64,000 nt of DNA from Atrichornis clamosus (Eukaryota; Chordata; Aves; Passeriformes; Menuridae). Location: positions 43,675 to 107,674 of the forward strand of contig WBMZ01005334.1 of assembly GCA_013400975.1 (NCBI GenBank), in the 5' to 3' direction. A program made the translations under genes and the position numbers. Shown in pieces: positions 28,067 to 39,451 of this stretch. Positions within the stretch are counted from its first letter, which is position 1; each line of letters opens with the position of its first letter. Below the pieces are notes generated by a model, which worked only from the letters and a program-made list of their open reading frames with translations, made no database searches and was not told the origin of the DNA.

Positions 28067-31053
28067 GTAAGTATATTTCTCTGATGATGTTAATGGTAAG
28101 TAAAGTTGAAGACTATGTTGACCTGCAAAAGTTCTCTAAACGCGTATCAATAAAAAATAGTTCCTGTCTGTTTACTTAAGGAATGGTCAAGGTGCTAGCG
28201 ATAATGTTAATTTGTATTTGCATTTGAAGATGTCATGGAGTGTTGTTGTAGATTTAAAATTTTTTTTTTTATCCTAAAATAATTTTCAATTTTTTCCTCT
28301 TTTTTTTCCCCCTTCATTCATTTCATGTCAGGTTTGGAAGATTTTTACCTATAATCCTTCTGGAGGTGAAAATTTGTATAATAACAATAATTTGCTAGTA
28401 TGTTATTTGAGTAGGAGCATGAAGTTTCTCAGAAGTCTATGGGTTTGAATGGCTTTAAATATTATTTAATCCCAATACCTGGAACAAAGGTTATTGGCGG
28501 GGGGTAGCATTTTCTTACTCTATTGAACTCTGAAGTGTCCCAGGACAAGATAGAGAATTAATGACACATGAACTTCACAAACTCAGTTTTTTTCTCAAGG
28601 TGAGACACTTCAAATCCAGGAGGTGACATAGAACTAGAGTCTGACATGCATGAACAGCATCTTTGGGTATGCATTATAGTGATCAGTTGCTCTGGGCAGC
28701 TCTTGCAGTTGGGCACCTCACCGTAGCAGACTTCCAAAGCATGTTTGGCAAGTAATCTGAATTAAACTTTTCACACATGGCTGCTAATGATGTTTTTTCA
28801 ATCTAAATTCCTAGTGTAAGGCATCCCACTGGAGTGGGATTTTTTTTCTCTAACTTGAGGCATCTGGAGTGTTGGCATCAACTCCTGCAGTGGGCTTCCA
28901 AGGTCCATTTATAGTTTATCAAAAGACATAGGCACTCCTAATTACTAGTCGCTTGGCTTGTTTCAAACATCTGCATTTGGATTAGGTGATTTGGTTTTCT
29001 AAGTGCCTTTGTCTTTCCATGAGCTAAAAGAGAAGCCAACTGTGAGCATCTCAGAAGAAGACATCTTCATTTAGTCACAGGAAGCTCACCCCAGGTGCCT
29101 TTTTCCAAAGTGTTTTTATGCTTGGATCATCTACTGTCAAGTGGGATTGGAAATTGAGTGTCAGGACTCCCTGAATTTCTGGTACATGTTCATCAAATTG
29201 TATCTGGTTATATTGGCCTAATGTGTCTTGATATTTCCTGGGGCTTTACTGCTTGAGTTTTCACCAGAAAAAGTTTTGATTAAGTAATAGATTCCACCAC
29301 TTCATATTATGGGAAAAATTGAAGTGGCAAAGTTACACTTTTTTCTTCTCACTCATTTCATCATTTGAACTTTACAATTTCATTGACGTAATGTCTTCTG
29401 TACTGATTGCTGTGATAAAAATGCCAGGTTTTATTTCTCTGTCTCACATAAATTGCCAGATTAAGATGACTCAGCCTTGACCAAATGGATAAAAAGTGAA
29501 AGAAGATTTCATAGAAGTCATTTGACGTGTGGATTTATCCTTAAAATTATATCTGATACAAAGCTGTTATTTATATTTCACATAATACATATTGTCCTTG
29601 ACATAGTTGAACCATTGTTTCAGATAAATGTTCATTATTATGCTCTTCAGAATTTAGCTCATGTTTGACGTATATCAACTGGGTTGCTTGATATCAAGCA
29701 GATTTAATCACTGATTAAAACAGAGCATTATACGCTTTTAACTCTTTAGGGCAGGTAGGTGCCATTTCCATATAGTTGGTTATCCTGGCTAATCTGCATG
29801 CTCAAAGCATTTTTTTGGTACTAAGACATACCCACTTATAATTTAGTAATTGGTTCCAAAGACAAAAAAACCCCCAAACATTCCCAAACCCAAACCAAAA
29901 CAGAAAAAATCCCCCTTCTGGCTCCAGTACTTTCTCTTGCATATTTTCCACATACTATATGTTCTGCAGGCCACCTTATTAAGAAAGACACTTCTCCTTC
30001 TTTAAAGTGTTTTAAAGTCTTAGTGTTGTGCTGTTGCGTTTCTAGCTGCTGGCTTATTTGGGAACTTAATTTCTGATAAAGCTAATCTGAGATATGTCCT
30101 GTTTTTCTGCATAGTTTTTCCTCGTTTATAATTATAGCTTCCCTCTTTGGGGTAAAAATCAGCTCTGCAAAACTAAAGCAGTTTCCAGATCCGAGCGTGG
30201 TCTGACCATGGTGACGTTCTGCCTCCACCCCCCGTGGAGCTGGTGGTAACAAACCCACCATTCTGCCTCATCACGGCTGCGTTTTAGCATCACACAAGTG
30301 CTCTTTCTTCTTGTCATGACTTCACTGACTCACTGTAGGAAGGCATGACACAAGATTTTTAGACGCTTATCATTCCCTCCAATCAAAATTTTTCATATGA
30401 TGAACTAATCTAAACCTGAGTGATCCCTTTATAAATACTGTGTCCAGCTGAGATTATAATATTTATTCTGCTCACCACTGGTGACAGCTGAGTACACAAA
30501 CGTTTGCAAAGGTGAGTTTTTTCAGTGTATGAGCCACAGGAACATATAATTGCAGGAGGTGGCAAAATACAGTATGCAAACAGATGGAAGTTGCATGCCA
30601 AAGAGCTCATTATGTATACTCTTATTAGAAATATAGCTTTAATATAGGTAATAACACTTCACCTGTGAGATCTGGTACTTTAAAAAATAGCCTGTTTTCC
30701 CAAGGAAAACACATATTGAGAAAAAGCGATAAAGTCTATGTTATTTCTACGTTTAGATGTGTAAACAAGCCTGCACTGTAAGCTGGACCTCCAGAGAGAT
30801 TCAGGTTCAAAGTATGATTTCCTTTGCATCAGCAGAGTCTTTCCCAATACGAGACTTACAAGGGCAGTTCTTCGTGTACTGCTGGAATGTGTTATGTGAT
30901 TAAAAGAAGAGAGGATGCTGTGTGTTTTGCCAGCTGTTTGAAATTTTTTCATTAAGAAAATGAATCAGTACCAGAAAGAAGAAGCAAAAGACAACTAGTA
31001 AGCTACTGATTTGGGGGCTGATTTTCATCTTGGTCTGTGTTTTCCTTTTTCAG
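28067..31053 (+). other. MBNL2 intron, 2987 nt
   Basis: The intron runs from a gtaagt donor to a cttttt-cag acceptor. It contains T-rich runs near 28260-28310 and a C-rich tract at 29866-29916, whose minus strand carries several G-runs. I recognise no exon, RNA gene or transposon here. Confidence 0.85.
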
Positions 31054-31254
31054 CCCACATTTCCAGTGGGTCCCACAATAGGAACGAACACGGCTATTAG
31101 CTTTGCTCCTTACCTAACGCCAGTAACACCAGGAGTTGGCTTAGTCCCGACTGAGATCCTACCCACGCCGCCTGTCATTGTTCCTGGAAGTCCACCGGTT
31201 TCAGTCCCCAGTTCAACTGCTACCCAGAAACTCCTCAGGACTGATAAACTGGAG
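31054..31254 (+). CDS. MBNL2: MBNL2 coding exon: proline-rich linker
   Basis: This exon is 201 nt, phase 0 at both ends, and encodes 67 residues from [10 protein letters not shown] to LLRTDKLE. It is the flexible Pro/Thr/Val-rich linker between zinc-finger pairs 1-2 and 3-4. In MBNL proteins this linker contributes to splicing activity and to spacing of the two RNA-binding units. The final [11 protein letters not shown] segment leads straight into finger 3. The acceptor is strong (tttcctttttcag). The donor GAG|gtacta is weaker than its neighbours, and reading on into the intron meets TAG after two codons. Confidence 0.97.
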
Positions 31255-32433
31255 GTACTATAGACACCACTGTGACTAGAAATACATCCTGTTAGGCTAT
31301 GTGAAAGATACTGGAGCGTATAACTGTTGTTTTAGAGGTGAGGCTTAAATTTAGTTGCTACAGATAAAAAAAACTTGTAACCAGGCAGGATTTCTGCACT
31401 TGCAGACAGTGGTAATTAAATACTGTTATTTTTAAGGTAATGAGTTTGCTTATATTTAATACACAGAAACCAACATGAATTTTCATCTTTTGTGAAGTTC
31501 ATTGTCTCCAAAAAACTTCAGGTATACATGCCTGAAAAGGCATGCCTTGATGAAATATCTAACAAGCACGTTTTTTATTTCAGTATTAATGGTCTTGGGT
31601 TTTCTTCACTGAAATTAAGGGAATTTTATAGCCTTATGGAGGGATAGTTGGGAAATGGTACAACCCTTCAGCCCTGAGCTGCAAGTGGAGGTCTTGAATG
31701 TTCCCAACCCTGCAGCAGGCTGAAGGGACAAGCCCCCAGCTACGTGCAGAACCTCACGGCTGTTGATGGACCACTGCATGGCTGGACTCGGTGGAATCTG
31801 TGATCCAAGTAAACAAGGAGGCCAAATGGCTCTTCCTGAAATTAATGTCCTTTCCCAAAAGCCTAAACACTAGTGTCTAGAGCACATTCCTTCTTAGGAA
31901 GTTCAGTGTGTTCATTCTGCCCATTTTTGAAAATTATTTTTAAGTAGGCTCTCAATTTTGTTTGTAGACTCTGTAAAAATTACAGTGATTCTGATGTGTG
32001 TTTTCCCTGGGTTTCAGCAAGAGGAACTCCTTCCCTACCAGTCAACCTGCAAGAATATAAAGTGTAGTCAGAAAGAGACAAAATATTTTGTGATTCCCAG
32101 CTAGTTTTACAGGAGCAGTTACGTGAGTAAGTATCTTTCCCAGCTGCTTTCTAAACAGGAGAAAGGAAAGGCATTTGGGAATGCTTCTGTTGCATGTTAA
32201 GTTCATTTAGCCACAGCACAACAGAGCTACCTGAGGAGCCAAGCACGTAAGGGTGAAATAGGTGCATTCCCCTCTCCCACCAGAAGAGGAAAGGTTTATT
32301 GAATTGAATTTGCTGTAAAACTTGAATGGATGGGGGAAGGGGGCAGGTCTGTCTTTTGGGGGTGCAGGACTCTCCTTGCCCTTTCATGTTTCACCAAGCT
32401 CTACCCCTGCAACGTGTGTTGTTTTGCACGTAG
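31255..32433 (+). other. MBNL2 intron, 1179 nt
   Basis: This is a short intron with a gtacta donor and a tag acceptor (gttttgcacgtag). A moderately GC-rich stretch at about 31640-31810 could be an old repeat, but I cannot assign it to a family. Nothing else is recognisable. Confidence 0.85.
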
Positions 32434-32697
32434 GTGTGCAGGGAGTTCCAGCGGGGCAACTGTGCGCGTGGAGAGACTGATTGCCGCTTTGCGCATCCGG
32501 CAGACAGCACAATGATTGACACAAACGACAACACCGTAACCGTGTGTATGGATTACATAAAAGGTCGTTGCATGAGGGAGAAATGCAAGTATTTTCACCC
32601 TCCTGCACATTTGCAGGCCAAAATCAAAGCGGCGCAACACCAAGCCAACCAGGCTGCAGTGGCAGCCCAGGCAGCTGCGGCAGCTGCGACTGTGATG
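32434..32697 (+). CDS. MBNL2: MBNL2 coding exon: zinc fingers 3 and 4
   Basis: This exon is 264 nt, phase 0 at both ends, and encodes 88 residues. Finger 3 is complete: Cys-X7-Cys-X6-Cys-X3-His within [20 protein letters not shown] plus His. Finger 4 is complete: Cys-X7-Cys-X4-Cys-X3-His within [19 protein letters not shown]. All eight metal ligands are present. A basic/Gln stretch ([14 protein letters not shown]) and an Ala-rich run ending ATVM follow, as in the MBNL family. The pair binds GC steps in YGCY RNA. The donor ATG|gtaagt is strong. Translation past the donor stays open for about 18 residues, so retained intron would give a truncated protein lacking the nuclear-targeting region. 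Confidence 0.98.
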
Positions 32698-35019
32698 GTA
32701 AGTGCTGGCAAATATGGCTGCCTTTTTTTTGATGCCTATTTTGCTTCTATTTAATGCTGTTTGCTTATACTTTCTTTTCTATTTTGCCTCTTTTCTTTTT
32801 TTAATTTTTCTTTTTTTTTTTTATTTTGGTGAAAGATAAGAATTTATAAAATTATTACTATTGCTTGATGGGAGGAAGCACTTTCTTTTCTTTATGCCCT
32901 TATTCTACTGCTGTATTTCTATTCAAGACAGTGAAGCAAATGACACTCTATACCACTTCTGTTCTCTGCCTTAATTCTATGTAAAATTTGCCCCTAGTAT
33001 TTCCAAACAGAAACAAAACCGATAAGCTTCAGTGTTCCCAGGAAAACAGGGACACATATGCTGTTTTAGCTCTTTGATGGCAGATATGCATGTGGAAATT
33101 TGGAAGAAAAGCAAAGAGAGAGCGTTTGCTTCAGAGATCTGTAGTAGAACAGAAACCTGCACTGAGATTCAGCGCAGTCCACCTTAGAGATGACAGAGCT
33201 AGCCAGCCACCTTGGTCTCACTGGGCACTCACCAGGACACTCATCTGATCTACCATTAGTGCCTGTCTGAGGATGAGAAAGAACTGCCCTCTGTGGATAT
33301 ACAACTATCCCCAATGACTAAAAAATGTTGCCGGTATCTTTTTGAACTTTGGTTAGATGAATCTCATACCTAGAGAGACTTCTTGCCTCTCCCACTGGCA
33401 TGGGCCAGTTACTTGAGTCATGGAGTTTAAAAGTAGCAAACTATAATGGGAATCATTAAGAAAAAACTTGGTTGCTACAGTCAAAAGAAAAGAGATTGAG
33501 GTCTTTTATTTTCCAATATTTTAACCTCTTACTTAAAACAGTTCAGACAAGACAGCCCATCCCTTTATCAGGATTGGATCCCTCTTTCAGCTTCTACCAG
33601 GAAAGTTGATAAATTTGGGGTGGTATTGATAAAGTTAAATAAATCCAACATGCAGGATCTGACTTGACAGACAAAATTGCTGGCAGCAAATCAAAGAATC
33701 ATTGTCCTCATTGCTGGCATTGGACGAATAATTAAGCAGATGTGGTTTGTGGACTTGTGGGCAGTGCATACAATAGTTATAGACAATACAGTTATTCTCT
33801 GGGTAAAAAACCTACCAGAAACACAATACAGTACAGTATATAATTACCCCAAGCTATTGTATTTAACAAATAAGAAAAGGCCAGACTTTTTTGAGGCACA
33901 AAGGATAAGCTATGCAAGAAAACAAACCAGCAAACAGAAGAATATTTCTTAAGTTTTAATATTCTTTCTTTAATAGTATCCCCAGTCTCTATTTCAAATT
34001 GGATGACTTTTAGTTAAAGTTTCCTGTGCTTGCAGAAATTGAATACCATCTGGAAATTAAAGCAAAGAAGATTGGGTTTTTATTCTGATTAGCTTCTGTT
34101 GTGCAATATTTATTGTTCATTTAGAGAATGTAATATTTCTAGGCACTATACTAAATACGAAAGGAGAGAGATGAGGGGATTAAATTTTTTTTGCACTTCA
34201 GTAATGATTGCAGATATATATCCTGCAATTTTAAATAAGCCTTAATTGGACTTGCATTAGTCTCAGAGCAAGACAAGGCTTCTTTGGAAACACAGAATTT
34301 AAATGTCTAATGTCACAGGAGAAGGCAACAGGGACCTGTAATTCAGGGTAACATCTTGTAGAAAAACACATACAAAATATTCTAATGGCATACTTAGATT
34401 AGCAAACAGAAAAGATTTTTAAAATTCAACTATTTTTTGTTTAATATAGGTTTGAAACAATCAGAGTGAATGAAATATCACTGGAATGGCAATAACAACA
34501 AAAATAATATCCTTACATGTCTGCAGGGCTAGCCAAGAACAACCAAGAATACTCAGTTGGATCTAGAGAGCAAAAGTAAGGCAGAAATACAAGTGCTTAC
34601 CTGCAGGGTTCACTTGCAGGTTGCTCCCAGTTTGAAATGTTGTCCAAGAGGTTCTCCTTCCCAGGGGAGCCCACTGCATTGCTCTGGTCCAGAGGGGCTC
34701 CTGTAGGTGAGCATTGTGCACAGGGACAAAGCACTGTAGGCAGAATTGGTAAGACTGTTGAAGGTCAGTGAGTGCCTTCTGTGACTTTGCAGAAAATGCC
34801 CTCTGTGTGTTTCTGTACACTGGGGTTTAGAAATTTTTACTCATCATTTGAAGTAAAAAGAAAGGGGAAAGACACTGTGAAAGAGGTACGTGTACAGGTT
34901 AAATGTGAAAGTGCATTAGAAGACAGTATCATTGTACTCTGAAGCTCCAGATATTCATGTGGTGCTTCAGAGAGCATGAAACATCACTGAAGACTGTCCA
35001 GCCTAAATTAAAATGTGAA

Positions 35020-36900
35020 TTTATAGTTGGTGTTGGAAGGTATCTCTGAAGATCACCTAGCCCATTTCCCCTGTTCAGACAAGGTGAGCTAGAGTAGATT
35101 GCCCAGGATGTGCCTATTTGGCTATTAAAGTCTCCAAGGGTGGAAATTCTACAACTTCTCTTGACAACCAGCTCCATACTTTCAGTAAATATAAATGCTT
35201 TTCTTTTTTTTTTTCTTAATCTTACATTGAAATTGAATTTCTTGTATTTACATTTTTTCCCATTGCCTCTTGCCCTGTCACTGGGCACCACTGAGTCTGG
35301 GTCCATCTTTACCCTGCAATCAGGTATTTGTATACAATGATGAGATGCCCCTGTATCTTCTCTTCTCCAGGCTGAACAGTTCCAGTTCTCTCAGCCTTCT
35401 CCCTGATAGGAGGTGCTCCAGTCCCTTGATCATCTTTGGGGCCCTTTTATGGGAATGATTTCTAGTATGTCCATATCTTTTTTGCACTGGGGTTCCCAGC
35501 ACTGGACATAGCACTCCATATGTGGCCTCTCCAGTACCGAGTAGTGGGGAGGAACCACCTCCCTCCACCTGTTGGTGATGCTCGGTGATGCATCGGGTGA
35601 TGCTCTTTCCCGATGCAGCCCAGCATGCTGCCATCTGCCTTTGCTGATGAGGGTCCATTGCTGGCTTGGTGTCCACCAGGATCTTGAGGGTCTTTTCTGC
35701 CAAACCTTCATGGCCCTCAGTATGTACTGGTGCCTTGGGGCATTCCTCCCAAGGTGCAGGTCTTGATATTTCTCTTTGTTGAACTTAGTGAAGTTCCTCT
35801 GTGCCCATTTCTCCAGACTTTCTAGGTCTCTCTGAGTGGCAGCACATCTGTCTTGTGTATCAGCCACTCCTCCAAGTATTACACCACTGGTGACTGGCCT
35901 CCAGCTGGGCTCTGTGTTGCTGATTACAGCCCCTTGAGTCTGGCACTTGAGCCGACTGTCAGTCCACCCCACTGCTTCCATTTTAGCCCATAATAAGTAA
36001 GTTTGTGAGGATGAAATGGCATTGAAAACCTTTCTGAAGTCAAGAGAAACAACATCCATTGCTCTCCCTTCACCCACCAAGCCAGTCTCATCATAGAAGG
36101 CTGTCAGGCTGGTTAAGCAATATTTCCCCTTCATAAGTCTAGGCTGACTACTTCCCATCACTGTCTTGGCTTTCATATGTTTGCAGATGGTTTTCAGGAG
36201 GATTTTCTCAACTGCTTTCCCAAGGACTGAGGTGTTGTTGATCAACCTGTCAGTCCTCAGACCTTCCTTCCTACCCTTTTTTAAGATAGGAGTGTCATTT
36301 ACCCTCTTCCCCCAGACACAGGGATCTTTCAAAGATAATTAAGAGTAGCCTTGCAGTGACATTGGCCAGCTCCCCCAGCACCCATCGGTGCATTCTGTTA
36401 GTTCCTGTGGGTTTGTGTACATACAACTTGTTTAAATGCTGCCAGCCTGATCATCCTCCTCCAAGGGAATTTTTTTTCACTTCAGACTTTCCTGCAGTTC
36501 TCCCACCGGCCTGAAGGCCAGTCTTGCCAGTAAAGGCTGAGGTAGAGAGGATTTTCAGAACTTCAGCCTTCTCCATGTGCTGTGTCACCAGGTTGCCTGC
36601 CCCCTTCAGCAGTGGAAACACATTTTCTTTGGTCTTCCTTTTGTTACTGAGAAGCCCTTCTTGTTGTCTTTCACATCCCTTGCCAGATTCAACTCCAGGT
36701 GGTCTTTGACTCTCCTAACATATCCCTGCATGTCCAGGCTGTGTCTCTGTTCCTCCTGAGCCATCTGTCCCTGTTCTCACCTCTTGTGTGCTTTACTTCT
36801 TTCATTTGAGTTTAGTCAGGAGCTCCTTGCACCTCTGTGAAGGCCACTGCTGTGTGGATCTTGTTTGTATTCTGGGAGACATTAGAGCATACTAGTGTGC
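35020..36900 (-). mobile_element. degenerate CR1 LINE, RT domain plus upstream linker and 3' end
   Basis: On the minus strand this reads as a CR1-type non-LTR retrotransposon. Recognisable pieces from 5' to 3' are the endonuclease-RT linker (near 36540-36740), an RT N-terminal part with TPILKKGRKE and GKAVEKILLKTICKHM, the box DVVSLDFRKVFNAIS, the segment WRPVTSGV, then GGVADTQD, LESLEKWAQRNFTKFNKEKYQDLHLG and a C-terminal part reading MIKGLEHLL...LRELELFSLEKRR. The 3' untranslated end lies near 35020-35300. It is inactive: reading frames shift and an internal deletion has removed the catalytic FADD region. The copy is antisense to MBNL2, as expected for tolerated intronic insertions. Exact ends are approximate. 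Confidence 0.9.
35430..36332 (-). pseudogene. CR1 reverse transcriptase remnant, FADD box deleted
   Basis: This is an uninterrupted 300-codon stretch of CR1 RT. It includes the D-box DVVSLDFRKVF, and then SWRPVTSGV runs directly into ILGGVADTQD. In CR1 elements about 35-40 residues, including the PQG...LGP motif and the catalytic FADD, normally lie between these two. The deletion point is near 35870-35890. Near 35440 the coding frame shifts: the C-terminal CR1 residues (KMIKGLEHLL...) continue in another frame. It cannot encode an active enzyme. Confidence 0.85.
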
Positions 36901-38404
36901 CATACAGCATATGCCTTGGATGTTGGATCATTTTTAATATTATCTTTATTTCCTTTTCGTAACCTTTTCCTCTCCAGCCCGTAGCCATTGATTCTTTGGT
37001 TGTTAGTTGTGTAGATCAGATGTTGAGAAGGAGATAACCTGGTGGAACAGAAAGAGGCAAAGGATGTTTTAATATCAGATTAAATTAAAAGAAAATAAGA
37101 ATGTAGGAGAGCAAAATGAGCAGTTTGAAAGCCTGAAAAGAGTGGGAGATTACATGGAAATGAGGTTGATGAGTAGGTTTAGAAACAGATCAAGTTAAAG
37201 CCTTTGGGTTGGGAGAACTGTGAGACTGAACTTGCTTTGGAAAATGAGGGGAAAGCCAGCAAAAAGCTTCAAAGTAGGGAGGTGAGGTTAAGAAGAGCAC
37301 GGAGAAAAATTGGAGGAAGGCAATAATACAGAGAGACAATAAGTTACCAAGTGTGCCTTGTCCTCTTTTTTTTTTCTCCCACTTTTGTTCCCTATTTCCA
37401 CGTACTGATTTCAAGGTAGACATAATCTGCGTATTCTAAACAGAGCTAAATATCAGCCTGTGTTTAAAAAACAAAAATAAAAATTTTGATTTCTAAGTAA
37501 ATTTTTCTTTCCTTTCTAAAGGTTTGTAAGGATTATTTACACTATAAAACTTAAAAGTCATATTTTATATGAGAAATTTTTTTACAGAATGCTGTCATAT
37601 CAGCCATAAGTTTGATCTTATTATGAAAGTGTACATAAATGTATATGCTTATGTACTTTCTCTTGAAAATTTAATAATGCTGGACTAGTATCATAACTCA
37701 TATGTTAATGTTCACTTATGAACTGGGAGCAGTATTTTTACTCCCTGCTCCTGAAGCTAGTACTGAAGGTTGTAACAAAATTTGGAATGTGTGTTTTCAA
37801 TTCTGAAAGACTTTTTTCCCTCTCATTGTATTGTGGTAAGTTGCAAGGAAAAAAACAAGAATGACCCAGCTGTAGGAGAAAAAAAAAAAAGGAATTAATG
37901 ATAAGTTAGTGTAACCAGATATATTATGTACACTGGTTTTTATTGGCAAAGGAGAACTTCTCTCATTTTTAACCCCAAATCCATTGAATGATTCATCTTT
38001 CTAAAAAGACCCTCACCTTGTAAGCACTGATATTGATAGCATTTATAATGCATTACAACTTCCACTAGTGCTTTGTATTTGAAAATGTAGCCTCCCAAAT
38101 CAATTTTCCCGCTTTAAAACGTGACTTAACTAACTTATCAGGAATTCCATTAGGTGTAGCCTTAAAACTTTCTGCATCTTTGTGAAGTGTTTATATGATG
38201 CTTAATAGTGTCTGCAAGCTGCTGTTTTACTCAACTTTCCTGAATTTCAAACATCTATATTTTACTCTCTTATATGCTTTTAACTAAGGTATAGTAGATG
38301 CATTTTTGCTTCGGTACTAATTCAAAATGTAATATTCATTTCTTTAGAAGACATTTTTGTTGTTGTGCATGCCTAGTGTTTTGTATGTTGTATATTGCAT
38401 TCAG

Positions 38405-38544
38405 AATATTTTTTTCCTTCTCACCTATCCACAAATGCAATGCCGTTCCCATGACGCACCTCTGCTTGCTGTTTACCTGTATGTTAATTCGCTTGACTCC
38501 CATTGGCCCACTGCCATCATGTGCTCGCTGCCTGTTATTAAAAG
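38405..38544 (+). promoter_or_regulatory. AG-exclusion zone with YGCY cluster before the 54-nt exon
   Basis: After the AG at 38403-38404 no AG occurs until the acceptor at 38543-38544, which is 138 nt. The stretch holds eight YGCY tetramers (TGCC, TGCT, TGCT, CGCT, TGCC, TGCT, CGCT, TGCC), against about two expected by chance. Long AG-free zones mark distant branch points. YGCY is the MBNL binding motif, and the equivalent MBNL1 exon is known to be repressed by MBNL protein itself. Autoregulation here is inferred from these facts. Confidence 0.75.
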
Positions 38545-38598
38545 ACTCAGTCGACTGCCAAAGCAATGAAGCGACCTCTCGAAGCAACTGTAGACCTG
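38545..38598 (+). CDS. MBNL2: MBNL2 54-nt alternative exon (nuclear localisation)
   Basis: This exon is 54 nt, phase 0 at both ends, and encodes 18 residues, TQSTAKAMKRPLEATVDL. It inserts between ATVM and AFPPGV without changing the frame. KRPLE together with LPKR in the next exon forms the bipartite nuclear targeting region. In the family this exon is developmentally regulated: inclusion favours nuclear protein. The splice sites are weak, as expected for a cassette: the acceptor (ttattaaaag) has almost no local pyrimidine tract and the donor is CTG|gtactt. It lies in a candidate conserved intronic block. Confidence 0.95.
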
Positions 38599-39297
38599 GT
38601 ACTTTGACCTTTCACCTTTTGCTTTGCATGTAGCTTTTTTTTTTTTTAATTTTATTATATATATATATATATTTTATTTTTTTTTTCCTTCAGAGAAGCA
38701 ACTAATGAAATTTGTATCGCTTTACTTTTCAAACATCAACCGGAAATGATTTCACATACTCGTTAATTTACCGGAAGCTCTATTTATCCATCTCATTCTC
38801 ATACGTAATAAACCGCAGACGATTTAGTTTGGTTCCTAACACAGTTTCATCTTTTTTAAATCTCTCATGAAAAGTCAAATTGAGATAAAACTGCTTTTGT
38901 AATTGAAAATGCGTAACGTAATCCATTAATCTGTATAATAATAGGAAATGATATTTAAATTTAAAAAAAAAGAAAAGAAAATACTTGTCAATGAAACACA
39001 AGTGGTTTTTTCTCCCCGTAATATTTGAAAACCTACTTAAAGGCAATGTCATTTTCGTTGCTTTAAAGCAAACGTTTCTTTTCAGTAGTTGTGCTGCTAC
39101 AGTTCTAGGTTAATAGTACCACGCTTTTGCTACCAATAACAAAATTTCACTCATTTTACATTGCTGTGCTTTGGGTTAATATGCATGGCAAGGCATCTTT
39201 AGCTGCTTTAAAAAATACTAAGTTTTTGTATTTATGTATATATTACAGACAATGTCTTAAAAAATGGCGCCATTTTAACTAACTTTCTTATTTACAG
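38599..39297 (+). other. MBNL2 intron, 699 nt, candidate conserved block
   Basis: The intron starts with a weak gtactt donor. It contains a T13 run, a TA dinucleotide run (38656-38672) and a long pyrimidine tract ending in CAG at 38691-38693, then AT-rich DNA that has kept several CpG words (acgtaataaaccg, gcgtaacgta). It ends with a normal ttatttacag acceptor. Upstream and downstream flanks of the MBNL1 counterpart exon are ultraconserved in vertebrates. The same is likely here but cannot be tested from one sequence. Confidence 0.7.
38654..38693 (+). repeat. (TA)n plus pyrimidine tract ending in a cryptic acceptor
   Basis: A short TA dinucleotide run is followed by a T-rich tract ending ttttttccttcag. 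By sequence this 3' splice site looks stronger than the one used by the 54-nt exon 150 nt upstream. No matching donor is evident downstream, so it is probably a decoy or unused site. Confidence 0.6.
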
Positions 39298-39451
39298 GCC
39301 TTTCCTCCTGGTGTTCTTCACCCTTTACCAAAGAGACAAGCACTTGAAAAAAGCAATGGTGCCAGTGCCGTTTTCAATCCCAGTGTCTTGCACTATCAAC
39401 AGGCTCTTGCCAATGCTCAGTTGCAGCAACATGCAGCATTTATCCCAACAG
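39298..39451 (+). CDS. MBNL2: MBNL2 coding exon: NLS end and dimerisation-type linker
   Basis: This exon is 154 nt, phase 0 in and phase 1 out. It encodes 51 residues from [14 protein letters not shown] through [14 protein letters not shown] to [20 protein letters not shown] plus T, with one base left over. The wording identifies MBNL2 (MBNL1 has LPKRPALEKTNGATAVFN and NMQLQQHTAFLP at the same place). LPKRQ is the second basic cluster of the nuclear localisation region. The acceptor ttatttacag and donor ACAG|gtatgt are strong, so it is probably constitutive. It can join the 36-nt, the 95-nt or the terminal exon, since all three accept phase 1, with different reading-frame outcomes. Confidence 0.97.

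Larger units (their letters stand above)
32698..38544 (+). other. MBNL2 intron, 5847 nt, carrying a CR1 copy
   Basis: This intron lies between the finger 3-4 exon and the 54-nt cassette exon; when the cassette is skipped, splicing runs on to 39298. It contains a long T-rich run at 32790-32826 and a minus-strand CR1 LINE remnant at about 35020-36900. The last part (from about 37870) looks like single-copy conserved intron, with an AG-free zone at 38405-38542. I see no additional exon. Confidence 0.85.

Noticed and set aside
31640..31820. GC-richer stretch that might be a repeat
   Set aside because: No match to a repeat family that I can name; left as unassigned intron.
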